This document shows positions 34,579 to 44,265 of a stretch of DNA of 64,000 nt, one piece after another (position 1 is the first letter of the stretch; each line of letters opens with the position of its first letter). The position numbers and the translations under genes are program-made. The notes beneath the pieces were generated by a model. That model searched no databases, was not told the DNA's origin, and worked only from the letters and a program-made list of their open reading frames with translations. The stretch covers positions 1,383,501-1,447,500 of the forward strand of contig CP113940.1 in the NCBI GenBank assembly GCA_029392475.1. The letters run 5' to 3'. This DNA comes from Streptococcaceae bacterium ESL0687. GTDB taxonomy: Bacteria > Bacillota > Bacilli > Lactobacillales > Streptococcaceae.

Positions 34579-37179
34579 CTATCCCTTGTAGTCGTAAGCT
34601 ACTTGGATAATATTTTTAAGTTCTGAGATTAGAGGTTCTTTAGGGTTGGCAGTTGTACATTGGTCTTCATAAGCTTTTTCAGCCAGGTGATCAACGTCCC
34701 TATCCATTTGTCCTTTAGTAACCCCTTGGGCACTCCAGTTCATAGAAATTCCAACTGAAACTCCTAGATCATAAACTGCCTTGGCAAGAGATTCTACCAA
34801 TTCTTCTGTCGTATTTCCTGGAAGTCCTAGGAAGCGTGCGATATCAGCATAGTCAGTATCAGCACGGAAGAAGTCATATTTAGGGAACATGGCATGTTTT
34901 TGAGGATCTTTTGCATTGTAGCGAATAACATGCGGTAAAAGAATGGCATTAGTACGTCCGTGAGGAATGCTCCAAGCTCCACCAACCTTGTGGGCGATTG
35001 AATGGGTAATACCTAGGAAGGCATTGGCAAAGGCCATACCAGCAATTGTTGATGCATTATGCATCTTCTCACGGGCTTCCTCGTCCCCATTTTTAACTGA
35101 ATCTTCAAGATAGTCAAAGACAAGTTTAATGGCTTGAAGAGATAATCCACGAGTGTAGTCACTTGCCATAACTGATACATAAGACTCAATAGCATGAGTT
35201 AAAACGTCCATTCCAGTATCAGCTGTAACACCTGCTGGGACTGACATTACAAGTTGGGGATCAATAATTGCAATATCAGGAGTCAAAGCATAGTCTGCTA
35301 GAGGGTATTTAGTGTGGTCATCGCTATCAGTAATTACGGCAAATGGTGTAACCTCTGAACCTGTACCTGATGTTGTTGGGATACAGATAAGCTCAGCCTT
35401 TTGAGCATAAGGAATCTTATAGGCACGTTTTCTGATATCAAGGAATTTTTGTTTAGCACCAAAGAAGCTTACGTCTGGGTGTTCAAAAAACATCCACATA
35501 GCTTTGGCAGCATCCATAGCAGAACCACCACCAAGAGCTACAACAACATCTGGGTTAAAGTCCATAAAGACTTCTAATCCCTTGTAAACAGTATTAGTTG
35601 ATGGGTTCGGCTCAACATCTGAGAAGATAGCAACTCGTGGGTTATTTGGATTTTTTTCAAGTTGGGTACGAACTAAGTCAGCATAACCAAATTTAACCAT
35701 TCCTGGGTCACAGACAAGCATTACTCGCTCAGCCTTAATCTGTTGTAGGTAGGTAATTGAATTTTTTTCAAAGTAAACCTTTGGTGGTAATTTGAACCAC
35801 TGCATATTATTTCTTCTTTTAGCTAAAGTTTTTACATTAATCAAATCAAGGGCTCCAACATTATGTGAGATTGAATTGTGTCCATATGATCCACAACCAA
35901 GGGTAAGAGATGGAATCATTTCATTATAAATATTTCCAATTCCACCTTCTGCTGATGGTGTATTTACAAGGACACGGCAGGCTTTCATACGAAGACCAAA
36001 ACGGATTTGTAAATCTTCATCTTCTGTATGAATTACAGCTGTATGTCCAAGACCTCCTAAATTAAGCATGGCTTCAGCCTTATCAAAACCATCTTCTACA
36101 CCATCTGATTTAATAAGTGCTAAAACTGGTGAAAGTTTTTCACGAGATAAAGGATAGTCTTCTCCCACACCGGCAATCTCTGCAAGAAGAAGTTTAGTTC
36201 CTTTTGGTACTTTAATTCCTGCAAGTTTTGCAATGTTTTCAGCCGAGTGACCAACAATCTTTGGATTTACAGCATGGCCATCAGGCTGCATAACAACAGC
36301 TTCAAGTTTTTTAAGCTCACTTGGGTTTGAAACAATATAGCAATTGTGTTTTACAAATTCTCTCTTAACTTGCTCGTAGATTGACTTATCAACGATTGCT
36401 GCCTGTTCACTGGCACAAATCATTCCGTTATCAAAGGTTTTAGATAGGATAATATCATTTACAGCACGTTTTACATGAGCATCACTTGCTAGGTAGCTTG
36501 GTACATTACCAGGACCAACTCCAAGGGCTGGTTTTCCAGTAGAGTAAGCAGCTTTTACCATAGCAGAACCACCTGTCGCAAGAACTGTAGCAACACCTGG
36601 GTGGTTCATAAGAAGGTTGGTAGCCTCAATACTTGGTTTTTCAATCCATGACACACAGTTTTCAGGAGCTCCTGCCTTAATTGCTGCATCTCGAACAATG
36701 CGAGCTGCCTCAGCTGATGATTTTTGCGCTGATGGGTGGAAGGCAAAAACGATTGGATTACGAGTTTTAAGGGCAATCATAGCCTTAAAGATAGTAGTTG
36801 ATGTAGGGTTTGTTGTAGGAGTTACCCCGCAAATAACACCAACTGGTTCTGCAATATGAATTAGTCCAGCCTGATCATCACGGTCAATGACACCGACTGT
36901 TTTATTGTCCTTGATAGCATTCCAAATGTATTCTGAAGCATACATATTTTTAATGGCTTTGTCTTCATAGATTCCACGTCCTGTTTCCTCTACGGCCATC
37001 TTAGCAAGAGGCATGTGCTCATTTAAAGCCGCCATACTCATCTCATGAACAATATGGTCAACTTGCTCTTGGTTAAGTTTTTCAAGTTCTTTAAGGGCAT
37101 AGTTGGCCTTACCAACCAACTCATTAATCATAAGCTCAGTTTCTGAAACTTCAACAGTTTCTACAGTCTTTACTACCAT
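34579..37179 (-). CDS. adhE: Bifunctional acetaldehyde-CoA/alcohol dehydrogenase
   Basis: AdhE reduces acetyl-CoA to acetaldehyde and then ethanol, re-oxidising two NADH, in mixed-acid fermentation. The 866-residue fusion has an N-terminal aldehyde dehydrogenase (about 1-440; catalytic cysteine in GMICASEQA near 245) and a C-terminal iron alcohol dehydrogenase (about 455-866; GGGSAMDAAKAM, and metal histidines in DVLTHAIESYVS, GITHSIAHK and SIPHGRTN). Such proteins form spirosome filaments. Start at the ATG at 37179 after AAAGGAGA. A Rex-like operator next to the promoter fits NADH control. Confidence 0.96.
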   Translation of the reverse strand: MVVKTVETVEVSETELMINELVGKANYALKELEKLNQEQVDHIVHEMSMAALNEHMPLAKMAVEETGRGIYEDKAIKNMYASEYIWNAIKDNKTVGVIDRDDQAGLIHIAEPVGVICGVTPTTNPTSTTIFKAMIALKTRNPIVFAFHPSAQKSSAEAARIVRDAAIKAGAPENCVSWIEKPSIEATNLLMNHPGVATVLATGGSAMVKAAYSTGKPALGVGPGNVPSYLASDAHVKRAVNDIILSKTFDNGMICASEQAAIVDKSIYEQVKREFVKHNCYIVSNPSELKKLEAVVMQPDGHAVNPKIVGHSAENIAKLAGIKVPKGTKLLLAEIAGVGEDYPLSREKLSPVLALIKSDGVEDGFDKAEAMLNLGGLGHTAVIHTEDEDLQIRFGLRMKACRVLVNTPSAEGGIGNIYNEMIPSLTLGCGSYGHNSISHNVGALDLINVKTLAKRRNNMQWFKLPPKVYFEKNSITYLQQIKAERVMLVCDPGMVKFGYADLVRTQLEKNPNNPRVAIFSDVEPNPSTNTVYKGLEVFMDFNPDVVVALGGGSAMDAAKAMWMFFEHPDVSFFGAKQKFLDIRKRAYKIPYAQKAELICIPTTSGTGSEVTPFAVITDSDDHTKYPLADYALTPDIAIIDPQLVMSVPAGVTADTGMDVLTHAIESYVSVMASDYTRGLSLQAIKLVFDYLEDSVKNGDEEAREKMHNASTIAGMAFANAFLGITHSIAHKVGGAWSIPHGRTNAILLPHVIRYNAKDPQKHAMFPKYDFFRADTDYADIARFLGLPGNTTEELVESLAKAVYDLGVSVGISMNWSAQGVTKGQMDRDVDHLAEKAYEDQCTTANPKEPLISELKNIIQVAYDYKG

Positions 37180-37206
37180 CTTTTCTCCTTTATAAGTCAT
37201 TTGCAA

Positions 37207-37239
37207 CTTTGTTAATTATTTATCAAAGTTATTATATCA
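37207..37239 (-). promoter_or_regulatory. adhE promoter with Rex-like operator
   Basis: On the minus strand TGA-TATAAT (37231-37239) is followed at once by a palindrome (37207-37228) with arms CTTTGTTAA/TTATCAAAG, one mismatch from perfect. This matches the TTGTTAAN4TTAACAA-type Rex site. Rex represses fermentation genes when NADH is low. Confidence 0.55.
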
Positions 37240-37393
37240 CAGACGTAAGAAATGTAAACCATTTTTTGATAATTTTTTCACTATTTTTAGGGTTAAAAAA
37301 CCTTATTTAGCTCTAAAATACTTATATTTAAAGGTTTTTTAGTTAAAATTTGTTAATTTATATTTTAAAAAATGTTATAAAACTAACAAATAT

Positions 37394-37424
37394 CATTAAA
37401 AAAAGAATCTCCAAGAGATTCTTA
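37394..37424 (-). terminator. Terminator of the phosphatase gene
   Basis: AAGAATCTC/GAGATTCTT hairpin and T-run; it overlaps the stop codon. Confidence 0.85.
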
Positions 37425-37862
37425 CTTAAGTTGATCAATTATTTTTCTGCTTCCGCTTCTTACAAGCTCATAAGTTTCATCAAAGTCACCGGTAAAATAA
37501 GGATCTGGAACACTTTTTCCTTCGATAAAATGATGAATTTTTCCCTTGTATTCCTGAGGAGACATGACTAAAAGGTCCCGGTAATTATTTTCATCCATGG
37601 CATAAATATAGTCGAAATTTTTAAAATCTACATCAGATATTTTCCTACTTGTCTTTGTACTATCATAGATAATCCCGTGCTCTTTAAAAATATCAAGGGT
37701 TCCCCCGTGAATTTTATTTCCGTGCTCCCAGTTACCAGTCGCAAAACTTTCAACCTGATAATCATCTGAAAGCCCTGCTTTTTTAAGTTCATCCTTGAAG
37801 ACAAACTCTGCCATTGGACTTCTGCAAATATTACCCAAGCAAACAAAGGCTACTTTTTTCAT
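37422..37862 (-). CDS. Low-molecular-weight protein-tyrosine phosphatase
   Basis: The 146-residue protein has the CX5R(S) phosphatase loop CLGNICRS at residues 8-15 and the general-acid DP motif in VPDPYF near 115. Such enzymes dephosphorylate tyrosine-phosphorylated proteins; in streptococci and lactococci relatives act on capsule or stress regulators, but no capsule genes are adjacent. It lies 31 nt after the ATPase gene start region and is read on the same strand. GGAG precedes the ATG at a longish spacing. Substrate unknown. Confidence 0.9.
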   Translation of the reverse strand: MKKVAFVCLGNICRSPMAEFVFKDELKKAGLSDDYQVESFATGNWEHGNKIHGGTLDIFKEHGIIYDSTKTSRKISDVDFKNFDYIYAMDENNYRDLLVMSPQEYKGKIHHFIEGKSVPDPYFTGDFDETYELVRSGSRKIIDQLK

Positions 37863-37893
37863 AAATTACCATACTCCATTTCTATCTTTCTTT

Positions 37894-40134
37894 CTATCTT
37901 CTTAATAATCTTACTTTTTCCAGTCCCCAGTAAATCAAAAGAACCATAAGCGACAAGAGGCCACAGACCAAGTAGTCAGCTCCTCCAAAACTAGCTATGT
38001 TTTTATCAATGAATAAAACATCAATAACAACAGCTATAATGGCTGAAATAGCGAGGGCTAAAATTAGAATTTTATTATAGTAATTAAGGGGACGACTAAC
38101 TACCCCAACCATTAGCAAACCATTTAACATGGCGATAATCAAGCAAATGAGACTCACCTTGCTGTAACCACTAACAAAAATATTTGCCAGAATACTTGAT
38201 ACCACAAGGGTCGAACTTCCGATACATGCATTGACTAAAACATCCCTCATAAAATTATCAGCTACCTTGGCCTTACTTTCCTCAAAGGTCAAGAAGAAGG
38301 AAGGTACACCAACCGTAATGGTCGACAGTAAGGTAAGTTGAATGGGTGTAAAGGGAAATCTTAGGGCAAATAAGATGGAGATGACTGAAAAGGCAATGGA
38401 AAAGAAGGTTTTAATCAAAAAGAGGGACTCAACCTTTTGAATATTATTGATAACTCGTCTACCTTCCATCAATATGTCATAAAAGACACCAAAATCATCA
38501 GTTAAAAAGATAATATTTGAAACACTCTTGGCAGCACTGGTAGCCCCGTTCATGGCAAAACTTACATCTGCTTTTTTAAGGGCTAAAACGTCATTTACCC
38601 CGTCCCCGCTCATGGCAACTGTCTTTCCTTCTTCCTGGAGGATTTCAACCATTCTTTCCTTCTGACTAGGAGTGACCCGGCCAAAAATATCATATTTTAA
38701 AACAACCTCACGAAAGTCATCATCTGCAACTTGACTCATATCAATAGCACGCGCATCCTTTGAAAAACCTGCTTCACGGGCTACCCCAAGAACAGCTAGA
38801 TGATTATCCCCACTTATTATCTTAATATCCACATCCTGACTAGAAAAATACTCGAAGGTTTTCTTGGTGTTATCCTTGATTTCATCTGACAATATCAGAC
38901 TTCCAATCATTGATAAATTATAAGGACTTTCTACATAGTCCTTGCTCCAGGCAAGGGTCAAAATCCTATAACCCTCAAGTTTTGCCTCCTGAAATTTTTC
39001 TGGAAGCTCTTCCTTAAGATCCAAAAATTCAGCTGCCCCAAAGAAATAGGTCCCCTGGCCTTCAACTTGAATATAGGAATACTTATTTTTACTTGAAAAA
39101 GCACCAATGTTTCTAACGTCCCAGGTTCTTTTTAATTTTAGAGCCTGCTTAAGGGCCCTACTTGTAGCATTTTCATCATCAAAATAAGAAAGATAGTTTT
39201 CAAGAATATCCTTAGTTTTTGAATCAATATCAACAAGTTTCATCCTCCCTGTCGTAATTGTCCCTGTCTTATCAAAACACAGAACATCTACCCGAGCTAG
39301 GGTTTCCACACAAAATAACTCCTCAACCAGAACCTTTTTACGAGACAGTTTAAGGGCAGATACTGCAAGGGATACACTCACCAAAAGAATAAGTCCCTCA
39401 GGAATCATTCCCACAAGAGCTCCCGAGGTAGCTAGAACAATCTCATCATAGCTAAAACCCTTATAATAACCTCTTAGTGACATAAGAATCGCTAGAGGAA
39501 TTAAAAGGAGGGAAATAATTTTTAAAATCTCATTTAAGTTATCCCTTAATTTTGAAGGGTATTTTTTAAAAACCTTGGTCTTTTGGGCAAACTTATTAAT
39601 ATAGCTTGCATCTCCTACGGCCTCAACCTTGACCAAGCAGTGACCACTTAAAACATTACTACCACTTAAGAGCTCTTCTCCAATCCCCTTTAAAATACTG
39701 TCACTCTCACCTGTTAATAGGGATTCATCAACTTCTATTTGGCCTGAAATAATCCTCCCGTCAACGGGTATCTGATCTCCTATGTTTAAATGGAGGTAGT
39801 CGCCGTGAACAATCTCTTCTGAATAGATTTTAACTGTTTTCTTATCCCGGTTAACCTCATATTCACTTCGGCTTAAAAGTTCAAGTCTTTCCAAGGCCAG
39901 CTTAGAGCGAATCTCCTGAACACTTCCTATAACTGAGTTAACTACAATAACAAAGACAAAGGTCAGATTTTCAAAGCGTCCTGTTGTAGCAACTATAATT
40001 GCTAGGACAAGAACCATCCCATTAATAAAGGTGAAGGTATTTGAAAGAATAATTTCCCAGACTGACTTAGTTATCTTGTCAGTACTTACATTCTTTTCAG
40101 CATGTTCAACCTCTTGACTTGTTAAATATTCCAA
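37894..40134 (-). CDS. Cation-translocating P-type ATPase
   Basis: The 746-residue pump shows the actuator motif LLTGES (about residue 118), the phosphorylation site CFDKTGTITTG (about 288), and the hinge MSGDGVNDVLALKKADV (about 510). Two N-terminal spans, two middle spans and a C-terminal bundle are visible as hydrophobic segments. No heavy-metal CPC motif or cysteine-rich N-terminus is present, so a copper or cadmium pump is unlikely. Its short length recalls CtpE-type calcium ATPases, but the ion is not decided by sequence. The start is TTG at 40134 after AGAGGAAAAGG. Confidence 0.85.
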   Translation of the reverse strand: MEYLTSQEVEHAEKNVSTDKITKSVWEIILSNTFTFINGMVLVLAIIVATTGRFENLTFVFVIVVNSVIGSVQEIRSKLALERLELLSRSEYEVNRDKKTVKIYSEEIVHGDYLHLNIGDQIPVDGRIISGQIEVDESLLTGESDSILKGIGEELLSGSNVLSGHCLVKVEAVGDASYINKFAQKTKVFKKYPSKLRDNLNEILKIISLLLIPLAILMSLRGYYKGFSYDEIVLATSGALVGMIPEGLILLVSVSLAVSALKLSRKKVLVEELFCVETLARVDVLCFDKTGTITTGRMKLVDIDSKTKDILENYLSYFDDENATSRALKQALKLKRTWDVRNIGAFSSKNKYSYIQVEGQGTYFFGAAEFLDLKEELPEKFQEAKLEGYRILTLAWSKDYVESPYNLSMIGSLILSDEIKDNTKKTFEYFSSQDVDIKIISGDNHLAVLGVAREAGFSKDARAIDMSQVADDDFREVVLKYDIFGRVTPSQKERMVEILQEEGKTVAMSGDGVNDVLALKKADVSFAMNGATSAAKSVSNIIFLTDDFGVFYDILMEGRRVINNIQKVESLFLIKTFFSIAFSVISILFALRFPFTPIQLTLLSTITVGVPSFFLTFEESKAKVADNFMRDVLVNACIGSSTLVVSSILANIFVSGYSKVSLICLIIAMLNGLLMVGVVSRPLNYYNKILILALAISAIIAVVIDVLFIDKNIASFGGADYLVCGLLSLMVLLIYWGLEKVRLLRR

Positions 40135-40167
40135 AAGCCTTTTCCTCTTATATCCTTTAAATAATTA

Positions 40168-41172
40168 CTAATCTTCCTCGAAAAAAGGAAGACCTAGGTG
40201 ATCATAGGCGAGTTTTGTAACCTTCCTGCCCTGTCTTGTTCTTACAATGAAACCTTTTTGAATCAAATATGGCTCATACATATCCTCAATGGTCTCACGC
40301 TCTTCAGCAATATTTACTGCTATAGTCGAAAGACCAACAGGCCCTCCGTCATATAATTCTATCATTGTTTTTAGGATCTTTTGATCGATATAATCAAGAC
40401 CTGCCCGGTCAATATCAAGCATGCTTAAAGCCTGGTCTGTCACTTGCTCATCGACTAGACCAGTCCCCTTAATCTGAGCATAGTCCCTAACTCTTTTTAA
40501 GAGGCGGTTGGCTATCCGGGGAGTACCACGACTTCTAAGGGCCAACTCAAGGGCTCCCTGATCACTTATTTCAACATCAAATAAGCCTGCCGTCCTTTTT
40601 ACAATCTCTTCCAGGTCATGAACCTCATAATATTCCATATGGGCTGAAATACCAAAACGGGCCCGCAAGGGATTTGAAAGCATACCAGCACGTGTGGTAG
40701 CACCCACCAGGGTAAAGGGAGGAAGTTCCAAGTGAACACTTCTACTTCCGTCTCCATTACCTAGCATAATATCAATATAAAAATCTTCCATGGCCGAATA
40801 GAGAATCTCCTCAACATTCATGGGCATCCGGTGGATTTCATCAATAAAGAGAACATCCCCTGGTTCAAGCTCATTTAAAAGGGCGACCAAATCCCCTGGT
40901 TTTTCAATGGCAGGCCCTGATGTTTGCTTGATATTAACACCTAGTTCCTGGGCAATAATAAAAGCCATAGTTGTTTTCCCAAGACCTGGGGGACCAAATA
41001 AGAGAACATGATCAAGACTTTCCTCACGCATGAGAGCTGCCTCAATAAAGATTTCTAATTGTTCCTTAACCTTGTCCTGGCCAATATATTGGGCAAGCCT
41101 TTGGGGTCTTAAGGAAAGTTCACTTGAAAGTTCCTGACCCTGAGCCTTACCATCTAAAAATTCATTTGTCAT
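40168..41172 (-). CDS. ruvB: Holliday junction DNA helicase RuvB
   Basis: RuvB is the hexameric ATPase motor that drives branch migration with RuvA. The protein (334 aa from the ATG at 41172) has Walker [11 protein letters not shown] (about residue 58), Walker B FIDEIHR (about 108), the sensor ATTRAG and a C-terminal winged helix. GTG at 41181 and ATG at 41178 are also in frame but sit too near AGGAGAG. ruvB is separated from ruvA by about 400 nt that encode a small membrane protein with its own terminator, so the pair is not strictly cotranscribed. Confidence 0.95.
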   Translation of the reverse strand: MTNEFLDGKAQGQELSSELSLRPQRLAQYIGQDKVKEQLEIFIEAALMREESLDHVLLFGPPGLGKTTMAFIIAQELGVNIKQTSGPAIEKPGDLVALLNELEPGDVLFIDEIHRMPMNVEEILYSAMEDFYIDIMLGNGDGSRSVHLELPPFTLVGATTRAGMLSNPLRARFGISAHMEYYEVHDLEEIVKRTAGLFDVEISDQGALELALRSRGTPRIANRLLKRVRDYAQIKGTGLVDEQVTDQALSMLDIDRAGLDYIDQKILKTMIELYDGGPVGLSTIAVNIAEERETIEDMYEPYLIQKGFIVRTRQGRKVTKLAYDHLGLPFFEED

Positions 41173-41289
41173 TGTCATCACTCTCCTACTAGGCTTTATT
41201 ATAGCATAAGAAATAAGGGTAGGAATCAGCCAAACTATGTAAAATATGTGACATAAATCCTTTCTTCTACCAGCATTTACTGGCCAAAT

Positions 41290-41325
41290 AAAAAGATTCA
41301 GAGCCTTAGACTTTGAATCTTTTTA
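41290..41325 (-). terminator. Terminator after the 52-aa gene
   Basis: AAAAAGATTCA/TGAATCTTTTT hairpin with a T-run on the minus strand, between the small gene and ruvB. Confidence 0.8.
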
Positions 41326-41326
41326 A

Positions 41327-41485
41327 TTATTTTTTCTTTTGAAAAAACATTTTCAATTGATCATGGAAACTGGTTCCAAGATTTCTCTTAATAATCCCCA
41401 TACGTGTTACAAGGCAAATTAAAAAGACATCTAGGATTAACCAAAAAACACCCCAACCACCTAAATTACTTAAAAAAGTAAGCAT
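41327..41485 (-). CDS. Small membrane protein (52 aa) between ruvA and ruvB
   Basis: A minus-strand frame reads MLTFLSNLGGWGVFWLILD and so on for 52 codons to a TAA at 41327. It has a Gly/Trp-rich start, one hydrophobic span (about residues 9-27), then a basic tail with FHDQLKMFF and QKKK. GGTGG lies just upstream and a terminator directly follows, supporting expression. I do not recognise the family. A single-pass membrane protein of unknown role is the honest call. Confidence 0.6.
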   Translation of the reverse strand: MLTFLSNLGGWGVFWLILDVFLICLVTRMGIIKRNLGTSFHDQLKMFFQKKK

Positions 41486-41578
41486 GATTACCACCAAAAC
41501 CCTAATTTTATATTAAAAACCTACATCTTTTCTAAAAAAATAGCAAGTAATCTTTTATATTATAAGCTTATAGACTAA

Positions 41579-42169
41579 CTAGCGCATCATAAACTTAAGG
41601 GCAGATTTAATATAACCTTCAGTTGTATCAGAACTTCCCTCCAGATTCTTCCTAACCTTCTTGAGTTCACTGGCCTTATAACCCAAGGCTTCCAAGGCTT
41701 CAAGAGCTTCTTCGAGAGCTGTATTTTGATTCTCTACCCGCGCTTCAGCAAATAAATTACCACTTGGATTAAGTTCAAATTTTCCTTCAAGATCTAAAAC
41801 CATCTGCATGGCCGTCTTCTTCCCAACCCCAGGAAACTTCATCAAATATTTAGTATCACTGGCATGGATAGCTTCAACCAAACCCTCATTATCAGAACTT
41901 GCAAGAATAGCCAGGGCTGATTTAGGACCAATCCCTGAAACACTGATTAATTTTAAGAAAAGAGCCTTTTCGTCCTCACTCATAAAAGCATAAAGGGTGT
42001 GGGCATCATCTCTTATTACCTGATGAACATAGACCTTAAGCTCAGTATTCATCAAATGAGAAAAACTATAGGGATTAGCCACCTGGAGGAGGTAACCAAT
42101 TCCTGAAACATCAACAACAATATAAGTGGGAGTAATCTTTACTAGAACTCCTTTGAGGTATTCATACAT
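41579..42169 (-). CDS. ruvA: Holliday junction binding protein RuvA
   Basis: RuvA binds four-way junctions and loads RuvB. The 196-residue protein starts MYEYLKGVL at 42169; the frame extends upstream into mutL, but that extension overlaps mutL and lacks a ribosome site. The OB-fold is residues 1-62, two helix-hairpin-helix motifs are at about 70-140 ([28 protein letters not shown]), and the flexible C-terminal RuvB-binding domain follows. It lies 14 nt after the mutL stop, so they are cotranscribed. Confidence 0.95.
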   Translation of the reverse strand: MYEYLKGVLVKITPTYIVVDVSGIGYLLQVANPYSFSHLMNTELKVYVHQVIRDDAHTLYAFMSEDEKALFLKLISVSGIGPKSALAILASSDNEGLVEAIHASDTKYLMKFPGVGKKTAMQMVLDLEGKFELNPSGNLFAEARVENQNTALEEALEALEALGYKASELKKVRKNLEGSSDTTEGYIKSALKFMMR

Positions 42170-42183
42170 ATATCTACTTTCTA

Positions 42184-44169
42184 TTAAAACTCTAAATCCC
42201 AACCACCCTTGTGATTTTCTTGGATTCTTCTAAACATTTTTTCCATGTCAGCCTTAGTAAAATGGACTAAAACAGGTCGACCATGTGGGCAATTATAGGG
42301 ATTTTTACACCGAGATAAATCCACTAAAAGCTGTCTTGCACTAAAATCGTCAAGATAATGATTGGCCTTGATAGACTGCTTACAACTCATCATAATGGCA
42401 AGATCAGCCCGGTAATCCTTAACGCTCACCTGACCAAGATTTAAAAGCATGTCAACCATCTGATAGACTGCTCCTTCAACCTCATCTTCCTTCATCCAGG
42501 TTGGATGCTCCCGTAAAATAAACTGCTGGTCACCGTATTCCATCAGATTTAAACCAACCTCCCTTAAAAGAGGTAATTTTTCCTTAATTAAAAGAAAATC
42601 ATTCTTAGGAAAATCAAAAAGATAAGGAATTAAAAGCTGTTGCTTAAGGTCTTCGACCTGACCTATTTTTTCCCTAAAATATTCATACTTAATCCTTTCC
42701 TGGGCAGCATGCTGATCGACAATATAAAGACCATCACGCCCCTGGGCAAAAAGATAGGTGCCGTGCATCTTTCCGAAAAATTCAAGTTCCGGGAAGGTCG
42801 ACTTTTCTTCGCCTTCAAGTTTTTTTGCAAGACCACTTAAATTTTTTACATTTTTTTTATCAAGCTGGTGGAAATCAGGATGCTCTGAATCTTCTGAGAC
42901 AGGTCCATTCTCTCTCTTAGCCTGTTTGGCCCCCAGAGGTTGACTAACTCTTTCTTCTTGAAATTCCCCTTCTGGAACACTAGATCCTTCAAAAGAAGGA
43001 CCAGCATTCCTGTCGATTTCAACAGTTGTTTCCTTTAATCCTTCCTCAGCAACAAAGAAATCCTTTTTTTCCTGGTCATAAAAAAGATTGGTGCTTTTTA
43101 AGGGCAGGCTCGTTTGAATACCCTTGGTCTCCCTTGTTTTGGAAGATTTTTGCAAATTGTCTAAGGCATCTGGAATCAAAGTTTCCTTGTTTAAGCTCTC
43201 AGCAATCAGCCTTGATATGAGATCCATAAGCTCTTTTTCCTTAGAAAGACGGACTTCCTGCTTACTTGGATGGACATTGACATCAATCAAAAAGGGATCC
43301 AGTCTAATATCAAGCACAGCCAGCGGAAAACGCCCCACCATAAGCTTACTACCGTAGCCATTAATAATAGCCCGGTTAATCAAGAAATTCTTAATATAGC
43401 GGCCATTGATTAAAACCGTAATGTAATTTCTATTGGCACGGGTAAGTTCAGGAAGGGAAATATAACCCCTAATATCAAAATCAAGGTCACTTCCTGAAAT
43501 TTCAACCATTTTTTTAGCGGTTGCTAGACCGTAAACCCCAGCAAGGGCTGCACGCAAGTCCCCATTTCCTGCCGTCCTCATCAGGCTTCTTCCATCACTT
43601 ATAAGGGTAAAGGAGATTTCCGGGTGAGCAAGACTCTGGCGATTAAGTACATCACTTATATGAGAAAGCTCTGCCTGCATACTTTTCACATATTTTAGTC
43701 TAGCAGGGGTATTGAAAAACAAATTTTCAACCCTGATTTTAGTCCCCTGCCTTTTAGCCAAGAGCTTAACTTCTTTAATATGACCACCTTCAGCAAAAAG
43801 CCTGCTCCCTGCCGCTTCATCAGCAACGCTTGTTTCAATCGTCATGAGGCTAACACTTGCAATACTTGGCATGGCCTCTCCCCTGAAACCAAGACTTTTA
43901 ATTCGAAAGAGGTCATCAATCGTTTTAATTTTACTGGTAGCGTGACGCTTAAGGGCAAGTTCAATATCATCACTACTAATACCCTCTCCGTTGTCTGTTA
44001 CAACAATCGATTTCAAACCACTTTCTTCAATGCTTACGGTAATTTGGGTACTTCCAGCATCAATTGCGTTTTCAACAAGCTCTTTTACAACACTTGCAGG
44101 ACGCTCAACTACCTCACCAGCCGCAATTTTATCAGCCAAGTAGGGATCTAATTCTATAATTTTTGCCAT
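42184..44169 (-). CDS. mutL: DNA mismatch repair protein MutL
   Basis: MutL couples mismatch recognition by MutS to strand removal. The 661-residue protein has the GHKL ATPase motifs ENAIDAGST (about 32), DNGEGI (about 58) and GFRGEA (about 93). A variable linker (about 335-455) precedes the C-terminal dimerisation domain with [12 protein letters not shown] (about 482), matching the endonuclease motif DQHAX2EX4E. It is therefore probably a nicking MutL, as in bacteria without MutH. GGGAGA precedes the ATG and TGT-TATAAT lies upstream. Confidence 0.96.
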   Translation of the reverse strand: MAKIIELDPYLADKIAAGEVVERPASVVKELVENAIDAGSTQITVSIEESGLKSIVVTDNGEGISSDDIELALKRHATSKIKTIDDLFRIKSLGFRGEAMPSIASVSLMTIETSVADEAAGSRLFAEGGHIKEVKLLAKRQGTKIRVENLFFNTPARLKYVKSMQAELSHISDVLNRQSLAHPEISFTLISDGRSLMRTAGNGDLRAALAGVYGLATAKKMVEISGSDLDFDIRGYISLPELTRANRNYITVLINGRYIKNFLINRAIINGYGSKLMVGRFPLAVLDIRLDPFLIDVNVHPSKQEVRLSKEKELMDLISRLIAESLNKETLIPDALDNLQKSSKTRETKGIQTSLPLKSTNLFYDQEKKDFFVAEEGLKETTVEIDRNAGPSFEGSSVPEGEFQEERVSQPLGAKQAKRENGPVSEDSEHPDFHQLDKKNVKNLSGLAKKLEGEEKSTFPELEFFGKMHGTYLFAQGRDGLYIVDQHAAQERIKYEYFREKIGQVEDLKQQLLIPYLFDFPKNDFLLIKEKLPLLREVGLNLMEYGDQQFILREHPTWMKEDEVEGAVYQMVDMLLNLGQVSVKDYRADLAIMMSCKQSIKANHYLDDFSARQLLVDLSRCKNPYNCPHGRPVLVHFTKADMEKMFRRIQENHKGGWDLEF

Positions 44170-44196
44170 CTTTTTCTCCCTCTTCTAATCTATGAT

Positions 44197-44227
44197 AATT
44201 ATAACAAAAAAGTGGCTGACCACTTTT
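44197..44227 (-). terminator. Terminator of mutS overlapping the mutL promoter
   Basis: AAAAAGTGG/CCACTTTTT hairpin (44206-44227) ends mutS; immediately after it on the minus strand TGT-TATAAT (44197-44205) is a likely mutL start signal. Confidence 0.7.
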
Positions 44228-44265
44228 TCATCTAATATTTTAAAATGTAGATTTTTCTAAGAAAA

